Part shown: piece after piece, positions 1 through 6,002 of the stretch | Numbering within the stretch: the stretch's first letter is position 1 | Layout: each line of letters begins with the position of its first letter | Assembly (NCBI GenBank): GCA_021732545.1 | Contig: JAKFUW010000263.1 | Span: 1 to 11,528 of the forward strand | Source of the DNA: Alphaproteobacteria bacterium | Lineage (GTDB): Bacteria > Pseudomonadota > Alphaproteobacteria > Rickettsiales > UBA3002 | Length of the DNA: 11,528 bases | Direction: 5' to 3' | Translations under genes and position numbers: made by a program | The notes under the pieces: model-generated | Told to the model about the DNA's origin: nothing | Seen by the model: the letters and a program-made list of their open reading frames with translations, nothing else | The model's database searches: none

Positions 1-139
1 TGAGGATGACATGGTGCGGCCTGATTAACTCCACCAGCCAGCGACGATATTGCTCTGCCTCGATCTGTTTTATGAAAGGGCGGCGTTTATCATCACTGTT
101 TTCCACCAGCGTGTAGTTAAGGTCGAGGAGTATGATCAT
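1..139 (-). CDS. HAD-like hydrolase, N-terminal part (runs off the left edge)
   Basis: Reading the minus strand from ATG at 139-137 gives 46 uninterrupted codons to the window edge, beginning MIILLDLNYTLVENS. The hydrophobic strand followed by D6-L-N8-Y-T10 matches motif I of the HAD superfamily (DxDxT), in which the first Asp forms the phospho-enzyme intermediate. Here the second Asp, normally the general acid, is Asn, which is unusual and could mean altered or lost phosphatase activity. The rest (a basic helix, then PHHVIL) fits the approach to motif II, which would lie outside the window. A GGGA sequence about 10 nt before the ATG could be the ribosome site. The gene is divergent from the GFA-type gene. 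The substrate cannot be told from this fragment. Confidence 0.55.
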   Translation of the reverse strand, partial: MIILLDLNYTLVENSDDKRRPFIKQIEAEQYRRWLVELIRPHHVIL

Positions 140-160
140 TTGTTGCAATCCCAGTGTAGT

Positions 161-189
161 TTGAGTAGCTTACTCTTGTATATTACAAT
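161..189 (+). promoter_or_regulatory. Candidate sigma70 promoter for the GFA-type gene
   Basis: TTGAGT (161-166) and TACAAT (184-189) are separated by 17 bp, matching 4/6 and 5/6 of the consensus hexamers. The ATG follows 42 bp further on. Found by eye only. Confidence 0.45.
163..175. promoter_or_regulatory. Palindrome overlapping the -35 box (possible operator)
   Basis: GAGTA-GCT-TACTC has perfect 5-bp arms around a 3-bp centre and lies across the -35 hexamer of the candidate GFA promoter, in the gap between two divergent genes. The position suits a repressor site. The arms are short, so chance is possible. Confidence 0.25.
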
Positions 190-231
190 AAAAATCCGCT
201 ACATTTTAATTAAGGTGAAAGGGCTTAAAAT

Positions 232-642
232 ATGTCATTTATTATTAAAGGCGGATGCCACTGTGGGGCAATACGCTATGAAGCTTCAGGCGAATCTATA
301 ACGCACGCACTTTGCCACTGTAGCGATTGCCGACGCCATGCAGGTGCGCCGATGGTTGGTTGGGCAATGTTTACCGAAAGTCAGGTGAACATTACCAAAG
401 GCGCAACAAAAACATACAACTCGTCAGAACATGGCCGTAGAGAATTTTGTCCCGATTGCGGCACAGGGTTGTTCTATAAAAATGCAGAGATGCTACCTGG
501 CATTATCGACATACAAACCGGAACCTTAGATGACCCGAATCTATTGCCTGCACGCTGCCATATTCAGACTGCTGAACGTATTTCGTGGATGTCTGAAATT
601 AATAACCTACCAGAGTTTGAACGATTCCCTCCACAAGAGTAG
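232..642 (+). CDS. GFA/CENP-V family zinc-binding protein
   Basis: This 136-residue protein has the full cysteine pattern of the GFA domain (glutathione-dependent formaldehyde-activating enzyme-like, Mss4-like fold). It shows C9-x-C11 in GGCHCGAIRYE, C28-x-C30-x2-C33 in CHCSDC, and C73-x2-C76 in FCPDCGTGLFY. In the family these bind a structural zinc and, in true Gfa, glutathione. Most short GFA-domain proteins have no proven substrate, so a role in formaldehyde or other aldehyde detoxification is only a family hint. Length is typical for the family and there is no signal peptide, so it should be cytoplasmic. The ATG at 232 is favoured because GGTGAAAGGG lies just upstream and the first cysteine motif begins within ten residues. 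It stands alone, divergent from the HAD-like gene. Confidence 0.88.
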   Translation: MSFIIKGGCHCGAIRYEASGESITHALCHCSDCRRHAGAPMVGWAMFTESQVNITKGATKTYNSSEHGRREFCPDCGTGLFYKNAEMLPGIIDIQTGTLDDPNLLPARCHIQTAERISWMSEINNLPEFERFPPQE

Positions 643-657
643 ATCGAGTAGTATAAA

Positions 658-1770
658 TCATAGCACAAGTCCCGTTCGCTCGGAGAAAGCGCGTTTTGCA
701 TCAATTACACGCCCCATCCTGCTGCCATCAGGATAGGGTAAATCGAATTCAAACTCGAGTGCTGCGTTCAACTTTTTGTAATCAATCGGTTTCGGCCTCG
801 CACAGGCAAATGATGTGCTTGCGATCTTCCTCAAACGGCACGCTATTCAGCACGCTGGATATGAACACCGAATTGTAGGGGATTTTGCGATCACCAACAT
901 CGGCAAGGAACTCATCCACCACGCGCAAGGACTCTGCCTTGTCAATTTCTTCGGACTCATTCACGCGATACGGCTCAAACGGAGTGACGCGCACACCGAT
1001 GGAACGCAGGATTTGCGTTTCATGCAAATGCCCCGCGCCGAAATCCAGCACCGACTTGCCGTGTTCCTTCATCCACTTGTCGCGGTTCTTCGGCTCGGCC
1101 ACATCAAAATCCTTTGACGTGCTGTTGCCAGCCACCGCGAAAATAAACCCGCGCCCCAGATCCTCGCGCACGCGACGCAGGCGGCGGAACGAATTGTAGC
1201 GCAGCAGGTCGCGGTAACGATTATGAATGTCAAAATCCATCGAGAGCAGATTCAGCATGGCATCGGCCAGCCGCGCTTCGTCCTCGGTTACCAACACCAT
1301 CGCCACTTCAGAGCGTTTGGATTCCGCCTGCATCTGCAAGCGGCCTATGCCGTTCACCACGCGCAGGTCTTTGGTGGCAACCACGGGCATCAGCACGCCT
1401 TTGAGGTAAAGCGTTTTGGAAATGCTGGTGGCATAGGTAATCCACCGGCCTTTGTTTGCTTTGAGCAATGGCGCAATCGGCATCACCTGCGCCTTCAGGC
1501 ACGGGTAGAACTCGGGCGTGTCAGGCGTTTTGTCAGGAATTGCCGCCGCAATCGCCTTCACATCCACCCGCGTCAGCGCATCGGTGATATTCTCCGGCGT
1601 GTCTTTCGGCCTTAAGTCGTTGGTGGCGCGGTTAAAGGCGACGTTCACGCCCTTGCGTTCTTCCAAATCCATCGCCCTGGTGAACTCCACCGGCACTTGG
1701 CGAACGCCCAGCCGCTTCGCCACATGATGCCGCTGGTGACCAGAGATGATTTCACCGTCGGGCGTGGCAT
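658..1770 (-). pseudogene. ParB-domain/methyltransferase fusion, truncated and frameshifted
   Basis: The longest open stretch is 782-1723 from a GTG (313 codons), but the homologous frame starts earlier. At about 1768-1724 it reads TPDGEIISGHQRHH, leading into VAKRLGVRQVPVEF, the GHxR core of a ParB/sulfiredoxin-type domain whose beginning is missing. Residues 110-165 (VVNGIGRLQMQAE) look like a second ParB-like unit. Residues 224-232 (SVLDFGAGH) are SAM-binding motif I, followed by VFISSVLNSVPF. The frame then stops at 782-784, next to a tandem AATCAATC (780-787). Removing one 4-bp copy would let it continue to a stop at 658 through the protein-like LNAALEFEFDLPYPDGSRMG. The methyltransferase fold also seems to lack its last strands, which suggests an internal deletion. 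Such fusions are typical of phages and islands. It is probably non-functional. Confidence 0.6.
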
Positions 1771-1914
1771 ATCCAGCCCGACATAGGGATTGTTCGGTAA
1801 ATAATCACGAAAGCTCGATGTGCTGCCATAATCTTTGCTGCCAATCTCTAAGATCGAACCATCAACCTTCTGTATATGTTGTTTTAGAAATATAAGCTGA
1901 TTAACGTCGCCCAT
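1768..1914 (-). pseudogene. N-terminal stub of a class I SAM-dependent methyltransferase
   Basis: From ATG at 1914, with AAAGGG about 8 nt upstream, the minus strand encodes about 49 residues with a good motif I (GSILEIGSKDYGSTSSF), then YLPNNPYVGLDM, where the acidic Asp would contact the SAM ribose. At about 1768 the homology ends abruptly. The sequence goes on as a ParB-type domain in another frame, so the methyltransferase reading frame runs into nonsense and stops near 1645. This is a deletion junction between two unrelated genes, not a designed fusion. The original target (protein, lipid or small molecule) cannot be inferred. Confidence 0.55.
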
Positions 1915-2074
1915 GATGTATCCCTTTGGTCTTTACAAGCCTGTACTCCAATAGCAAATAGGATGCCAGTTCAACTTGCTTCAATGCAGCCGTGGCATGA
2001 AGATTGCTGTGTTAAAAGAAAATGGAGCTAACATGACGGATACCCTTTTATCGCCAGCCCATATGAAACAAAGC
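1915..2074. other. Short non-coding gap with a possible gene head
   Basis: No intact gene is visible. On the plus strand GGAG lies 5 nt before an ATG at 2033, which opens MTDTLLSPAHMKQSLPTREH. This could be the beginning of yet another lost gene, because it soon runs antisense into the membrane-protein relic. I recognise no family. Confidence 0.2.
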
Positions 2075-2509
2075 CTACCAACGCGTGAACATCTGCGGCC
2101 AATGCAGCGTGTAGCTTATTGCATTTTTCTGAGCCCTTTCACCGATGCCACCGGCATAGGCGTTGAGCGTTTCATAAAGCTGGGCGATGCCGGGCTGGTA
2201 AGCGCCGGGTGACACGTAGGCTTGCGCTAAACCCGGCATGGCAAAGAGCCAGCGCGTAATGCCGATGGATTTGCCAACCGCTGACATAATGGCAAGCGCC
2301 ATTGTGATGCTGGCCATGGCTCCGCTTAAGCCAAGCCGTGCATTAAGTGCTGCTGCAGCCGGAACGAGCAGTATTCCTACCATCAGGTAGAAACTATATA
2401 GTCGTCGCCAAAAATCCAGAAACGCATGTAAAACAAATAGGTGTTGGTGGCTGTACATCCACAGCCATCCCAGCACATCTATTGCAATCCACGAGAAAAG
2501 CGGGTAGAT
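2075..2509 (-). pseudogene. DUF4386-like membrane protein, truncated at both ends
   Basis: The minus strand is open from 2509 to a stop at 2075. The core has strong membrane character: FYLMVGILLVPAAAALNARL, then a second hydrophobic stretch (GAMASITMALAIMSAVGKS), then ITRWLFAMPGLAQAY and LYETLNAYAGGIGE. This order resembles the middle of DUF4386 proteins, which are several-pass membrane proteins of about 200-230 residues and unknown function. Upstream the frame is closed by a TAA that lies inside the paired GGGTAG repeat. No proper start is visible apart from a GTG at 2476. After GIGE, at about 2137, the C-terminal residues no longer look membrane-like. The family call is by resemblance only. 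Confidence 0.4.
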
Positions 2510-2523
2510 TTACGGGTAGATTT
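2501..2523. repeat. Tandem CGGGTAGATTT pair upstream of the integrase relic
   Basis: CGGGTAGATTT occurs at 2501-2511 and again at 2513-2523, a period of 12 bp. It lies 28 bp before the presumed integrase start. Such paired repeats next to an int start could be arm-type integrase binding sites. A comparable GGGTAG pair occurs at 9660-9679. Confidence 0.6.
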
Positions 2524-2550
2524 TGAGACACACCCACATCAGAGGCAATC

Positions 2551-2625
2551 ATTGGCAAGCTAACAGATATAGCCGTGCGGAACGCCAAACCCAAAGCGAA
2601 GGCTTACAAATTATAGGATGGCTCA
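2551..2625 (+). pseudogene. Tyrosine integrase (P4/DUF4102 type), N-terminal relic
   Basis: In frame from 2551 the plus strand reads (I)GKLTDIAVRNAKPKAKAYKL, then a TAG at 2614-2616, then DGS and a TGA at 2626-2628. LTD-x-x-VRNAKPKAKAYKL-x-DG is the characteristic opening of P4-like tyrosine recombinases with the DUF4102 arm-DNA-binding domain, where the next residues would be GGLYLLV. The first codon is ATT where ATG is expected, and TAG replaces the usual Ser/Ala codon before DG. Both look like point mutations in a dead gene. The remaining ~370 residues, including the catalytic R-H-R-Y domain, are absent because the helicase-operon sequence begins at once. It marks one end of a former integrated element. 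Confidence 0.6.
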
Positions 2626-2715
2626 TGAGTTATTTAAACTCTCATCTTTTTTGCTAAATCCCGAGAGCAAAATACGCGCTTCATAAGCCGCGCGTGAAGG
2701 TTTGCGACTGATCAT
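2623..2715 (-). CDS. Short ORF overlapping the helicase stop (probably a truncated gene)
   Basis: The ATG at 2715-2713 overlaps the helicase stop in an ATGA arrangement, typical of translational coupling. It encodes 30 residues (MISRKPSRAAYEARILLSGF, then KKDESLNNS) and stops at 2623-2625, exactly where the integrase relic ends. The basic, protein-like N-terminus and the coupling suggest the head of a real second gene of the helicase operon, cut by the junction of the old element. I recognise no family, and a genuine micro-ORF or chance reading frame remains possible. Confidence 0.35.
   Translation of the reverse strand: MISRKPSRAAYEARILLSGFSKKDESLNNS
2668..2695 (-). terminator. Weak candidate intrinsic terminator after the helicase
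   Basis: On the minus strand ACGCGC (2695-2690) and GCGCGT (2679-2674) form a 6-bp stem with a 10-nt loop, followed by ATTTTG. It lies 17 bp beyond the helicase stop. The T-tract is short, so efficiency is doubtful. Confidence 0.3.
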
Positions 2716-4592
2716 TTGGGTTTGTTTTTAAAAGACACTTTGGGTTTTTTCTTAAAACCGGGCTTAGCAGTGCTGCCTTCATTGAGCTTTAATTTGCCGC
2801 CTGCATAAGGTTTTGGCTTACCACCAGTATAAGGCTTAGCCGCGACACCATCCTCATTGGATTTGGGCTTACCACCAGCATAAGGTTTAGATTCTCCACC
2901 GCCGCCAAATTTCGGGTTGCGCGGGCCGCGATCGCTAAAGTCTTTTTTGAAGGGGCGTTTTGGTCTTTCATCGCGGCCTTGTGATGATGCAGGTGGCGCG
3001 CCATGTAGCCTTGTGACAACAATATTTTTTTCTATTTTTCGGCTCGCGCCAATTGCTGCAAAAAAGCCGTCTACGCAATCAGCCTTTAATTCCACATGCG
3101 TTTCGCGGGGGTTGATTTTAATCGCGCCAATCTGGCCTTTGGTTAAGTGCCCTGCCCCGCACAGCATCGGCAATATCCAGCGCGGTTCGGCTTGCGTCTC
3201 GCGGCCAATTGATAGGCTCACCCACACACTTTTGCCAAAATGATCGCGAGTGTGTTGCGTGCTTTCTGAAGGCGCAGGAGCCGCATCGAGTAATTCTTCG
3301 GGTGCGGGTTTCTTTTCCTGATGCAAACGCATCAACGCGGCGGCAATCTGCTCTGGGCTATAACGCGCTAAAAGCTCACCTATGCTCGCGCGTTCATCAT
3401 CGGTAACGGGCGCAGTGAGTGCTGGGTTTGTTAAGAAACGCTCGCGGTCACGATCCAGAATATCCTTAATCGAAGGCGCCGGTTTCCATTGCGCATTAAT
3501 CTTGGCACCAAGCAACAATCGCTCGGCGCGGCTGCGCCAATTGTGCGGCACCACCAGCGCGCTCACACCTTTGCTTCCGGCGCGCCCCGTGCGGCCACTA
3601 CGGTGCAGCAAAATATCTTTATCCTTTGGCATATCCGCATGAATCACCAGCGCAAGTCCTGGCAGATCAAGCCCACGCGATGCCACATCGGTTGCTACAC
3701 ACACCTGCGCTCGCCCATCGCGCAGCGATTGCAACGCCTTGCTGCGATCGCTCTGACTCAGCTCACCCGATAGCGACACCACCGAAAAGCCACGGTTGGT
3801 GAGGCGGCTGGTGAGGTGATTCACCTCGGCGCGGGTGCTGCAAAAGATAATCGCGCTTTTGGCTTCATGATAGCGCAATAAATTGATGATCGTATTTTCG
3901 CGGTCGCTTGGCGCAATCGCAAAGGCTTCATAGCTAATATCGACATGCTGATTTTGTTCCTGCTTGGTGCTGATGCGTTTGGCATCGCGCTGATAGCGCT
4001 GCGCCATCGACAAAATTGCTTTGGGCACTGTGGCTGAAAACAGCAACGTGCGGCGCTCTTTGGGCGTGGTATCGAGAATATATTGCAGCTCCTCGCGAAA
4101 ACCCATATCGAGCATTTCGTCGGCCTCATCCAACACCACCGCTTTGAGCTGGCTAGTATCAAACGAGCCGCGCTCAATATGGTCTTTCAAGCGCCCGGGC
4201 GTGCCCACCACAATATGCAGCCCACTTTTTAATGCGTTGCGTTCGGCGCGCATATCCATGCCGCCTACGCATGATACCACCATGCCGCCACTGCTGGCAT
4301 AAAGCCATTCAAGCTCGCGCGTCACCTGCAAGGCAAGCTCGCGGGTGGGCGCAATCACTAACGCCAGTGGAGTCGCAGTTTTCGAGAAAGACTCCTCGCC
4401 ATTCATCAAGGTCGGCGCAATCGCCAAACCAAAAGCCACGGTTTTGCCCGATCCGGTTTGCGCAGATACCAACAAATCAGCATCCTTGAGCGTAGGCTCC
4501 AGCACGGCATGCTGCACTTCGGTTAAGGTAGTGTAGCCGTGTTTTTCGAGCGCTTGGCTTAATAAATTTGTAACGGATTGAAATTTTTTCAT
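2712..4592 (-). CDS. DEAD-box ATP-dependent RNA helicase with DbpA-type RNA-binding domain
   Basis: The 626-residue protein carries all helicase motifs: Q-motif region (FQSV near residue 4, Q27), motif I AQTGSGKT (44-51), Ia PTRELALQ (82-89), Ib TPGRL (131-135), II DEAD (155-158), III SAT (186-188), V ATDVASRGLDLPG (300-312) and VI HRSGRTGR (330-337). Residues 454-531 match the DbpA RNA-binding domain, which in E. coli DbpA recognises hairpin 92 of 23S rRNA, so a role in large-subunit assembly or RNA remodelling is likely. Residues 538-626 form a long Lys/Arg/Gly-rich, probably disordered tail containing KPY(A/T)GGK three times. The ATG at 4592 gives the Q-motif at the usual distance and follows a purine-rich AGAAGAAGAAAAG. 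It lies 69 bp downstream of the flavoprotein gene and may share its transcript. It could also be a CsdA/DeaD-like cold-shock helicase. Confidence 0.93.
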   Translation of the reverse strand: MKKFQSVTNLLSQALEKHGYTTLTEVQHAVLEPTLKDADLLVSAQTGSGKTVAFGLAIAPTLMNGEESFSKTATPLALVIAPTRELALQVTRELEWLYASSGGMVVSCVGGMDMRAERNALKSGLHIVVGTPGRLKDHIERGSFDTSQLKAVVLDEADEMLDMGFREELQYILDTTPKERRTLLFSATVPKAILSMAQRYQRDAKRISTKQEQNQHVDISYEAFAIAPSDRENTIINLLRYHEAKSAIIFCSTRAEVNHLTSRLTNRGFSVVSLSGELSQSDRSKALQSLRDGRAQVCVATDVASRGLDLPGLALVIHADMPKDKDILLHRSGRTGRAGSKGVSALVVPHNWRSRAERLLLGAKINAQWKPAPSIKDILDRDRERFLTNPALTAPVTDDERASIGELLARYSPEQIAAALMRLHQEKKPAPEELLDAAPAPSESTQHTRDHFGKSVWVSLSIGRETQAEPRWILPMLCGAGHLTKGQIGAIKINPRETHVELKADCVDGFFAAIGASRKIEKNIVVTRLHGAPPASSQGRDERPKRPFKKDFSDRGPRNPKFGGGGESKPYAGGKPKSNEDGVAAKPYTGGKPKPYAGGKLKLNEGSTAKPGFKKKPKVSFKNKPK

Positions 4593-4661
4593 CTTTTCTT
4601 CTTCTTCAATGATTAAGCCTTCTTCTATGCCCTAACACCCACGGATGCAATAAAATTAGGG

Positions 4662-5879
4662 CTAAGCTTCGCAATATCGCCGCATACCATGGGCGGCAGC
4701 CACAGCAGTGCTAAAACAGGCTTGCAACAAATAGCCCCCCGTTGGCGCTTCCCAATCGAGCATTTCGCCTGCCACAAAAACACCCGCATGGGTGTGCAGC
4801 ATAAAATCGTCATTCACCGCGGTGCGCGTGATGCCACCTGCGCTGGAAATCGCGCGCGCCATACCTGCGGTTGCGATTAACGTAATCGGCAACGACTTAG
4901 CGCGAATAGCAAGTGCGTGCACATCCATCGAAGTTAATTGATCGACCGGGGTTACTTCGCGCAGCAAACTAATCGCAAGCGGCGAAAAACCAACTTTGCG
5001 CAGATAATGACTGAAGGATTTACTGGCACGTGGAATCTGTAACTTTTGCGTGAGTGCACCCAGCGATAAGTTCGGCCTTAAATCCAGATGAATGGTTGCG
5101 GTTCCATTCGCATCCATTGCATCACGAATCATTGCTGAGAGCGCATAGATCGCGCCGCCTTCAATGCCTTGCGCGGTGATCATGGCTTCGCCTTGGCGCG
5201 AGGTTCCTGCGTGCGTGATCGTCACAGGTTTCAGCGGTGCACCCGCAAAACGGTTGCTGAAATGTTCCGACCACGACACCATAAATCCGCAATTAGATGG
5301 CCGCAAATTTGCAATCTCAACACCCGTTTCGCGCAGCATATTGACCCAACCGCCATCGGCACCCAATCGCGGCCACGATGCACCACCCAGCGCCAGCAAA
5401 GTAGCGTCCGGCGTCACCAACACATCGTGCCCCGCGCCATCAGTAAAATGTAACGCATTATTTTTCCAGCCATGCCATGTGTGGCGCGGCCTATATTCCA
5501 CGCCCAATTGCTCCAGATGGTTGAGCCATGCGCGCAGCAACTGCACCGCTTTCATGCTGCGCGGAAATACCCTGCCACTGCTGCCCACAAAGGTTTCTTG
5601 CCCCAAGCTTTCGCACCATGCACGCAAATCTATTGGCGTAAACGCATGAATCGCAGGCGAAAGCCAACTGGCCGCCGCGCCATAATGGCCGATGAAAGAT
5701 TCAAGCGGTTCACTGTGTGTCAGGTTCAATCCGCCGCGCCCTGCCAATAAAAATTTTCGCGCAGGGCTAGGCATCCGGTCATACACGGTTACGCGATGCC
5801 CTGCTGTGACAAGCATCTGCGCTGCCATCAACCCCGCAGGGCCAGCGCCGATGATGGCGAAATGTTTGGGTTGCGGCAT
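4662..5879 (-). CDS. TIGR03862 (PP_4765) family FAD-dependent flavoprotein
   Basis: The product is 405 residues from the ATG at 5879. It shows the dinucleotide-binding GAGPAG (11-16), then GRGGLNLTHSE (47-57), SSGRVFPRSMKA, and the C-terminal FAD-binding GVFVAGEMLDWEAPTGGYLLQ (366-386). These are hallmarks of the PP_4765 branch of HI0933/BaiN-like flavoproteins. Substrate and reaction are unknown for this branch. It is cytoplasmic, with no signal or membrane segment. A longer frame from a TTG at 5933 exists, but that TTG lies in the -35 hexamer of a good minus-strand promoter (5905-5933). The Rossmann motif also begins naturally after the 5879 start, and GGAA lies about 8 nt before it. It is divergent from an ABC-F/YhiN/DUF188 operon that contains a distant relative of it. 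Confidence 0.88.
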   Translation of the reverse strand: MPQPKHFAIIGAGPAGLMAAQMLVTAGHRVTVYDRMPSPARKFLLAGRGGLNLTHSEPLESFIGHYGAAASWLSPAIHAFTPIDLRAWCESLGQETFVGSSGRVFPRSMKAVQLLRAWLNHLEQLGVEYRPRHTWHGWKNNALHFTDGAGHDVLVTPDATLLALGGASWPRLGADGGWVNMLRETGVEIANLRPSNCGFMVSWSEHFSNRFAGAPLKPVTITHAGTSRQGEAMITAQGIEGGAIYALSAMIRDAMDANGTATIHLDLRPNLSLGALTQKLQIPRASKSFSHYLRKVGFSPLAISLLREVTPVDQLTSMDVHALAIRAKSLPITLIATAGMARAISSAGGITRTAVNDDFMLHTHAGVFVAGEMLDWEAPTGGYLLQACFSTAVAAAHGMRRYCEA

Positions 5880-5904
5880 GGAAAATTCCGTTTGTTTTAC
5901 GGAT

Positions 5905-5933
5905 ACTATAGAGCAATGGCTACGCGATACCAA
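5905..5933 (-). promoter_or_regulatory. Sigma70-type promoter for the flavoprotein gene
   Basis: On the minus strand TTGGTA (5933-5928) and TATAGT (5910-5905) are 17 bp apart, matching 4/6 and 5/6 of the consensus. The predicted transcript starts about 20 nt before the ATG at 5879, which supports that start and excludes the TTG at 5933. Confidence 0.55.
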
Positions 5934-5941
5934 AGCTCTGA

Positions 5942-5970
5942 TTGACCTTGTGCGAAAGCCCCACTAGGTT
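5942..5970 (+). promoter_or_regulatory. Candidate promoter for the ABC-F operon
   Basis: TTGACC (5942-5947) and TAGGTT (5965-5970) are 17 bp apart. The -35 is good (5/6) and the -10 is poor. It lies back to back with the minus-strand promoter and 32 bp before the ABC-F ATG. Confidence 0.4.
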
Positions 5971-6002
5971 ACGCCGCTTTTCAACCCTTTGAAGTAACGG
6001 CG

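Larger units (their letters stand above)
643..2628. mobile_element. Decayed integrated element / fragment graveyard
   Basis: About 2 kb between two healthy genes holds no intact gene, only pieces: a ParB-methyltransferase, the head of a second methyltransferase, a membrane protein missing both ends, and the head of a tyrosine integrase. The integrase relic and the paired GGGTAG repeats point to a past integrated element. Deletions have since joined unrelated gene fragments out of frame. The boundaries are approximate. I saw no clear flanking att repeats. Confidence 0.45.

Noticed and set aside
1223..1615. Plus-strand 130-codon ORF opposite the ParB-methyltransferase.
   Set aside because: It is His/Arg-rich shadow translation antisense to a frame with clear ParB and SAM-binding motifs.
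1997..2026. Plus-strand MKIAVLKEN, reminiscent of the start of alanine dehydrogenase or transhydrogenase alpha subunits.
   Set aside because: Only about eight residues match. The following sequence has none of the family features and runs antisense into the membrane-protein relic.
2448..2467. Perfect hairpin TGGCTGT-acatcc-ACAGCCA.
   Set aside because: It lies inside the membrane-protein relic with no T-tract or matching partner. A single 7-bp stem can arise by chance.
2394..2594. Minus-strand 66-codon ORF from a TTG start.
   Set aside because: It is antisense to the integrase relic and the GGGTAG repeats, with no recognisable domain or ribosome site.
2625..2652. Plus-strand hairpin ATGAG/CTCAT followed by a run of T, terminator-like.
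   Set aside because: The stem is short and AT-rich, and no intact plus-strand gene ends there to use it.
4629..4662. Inverted repeat GCCCTAA ... TTAGGGC between the flavoprotein and helicase genes.
   Set aside because: The loop is 20 nt, it overlaps the flavoprotein stop codon and no T-tract follows on the minus strand, so a terminator is not supported.
5164..5649. Plus-strand 161-codon ORF opposite the PP_4765-type flavoprotein.
   Set aside because: Its composition is shadow-like and it lies entirely antisense to a confidently assigned gene.
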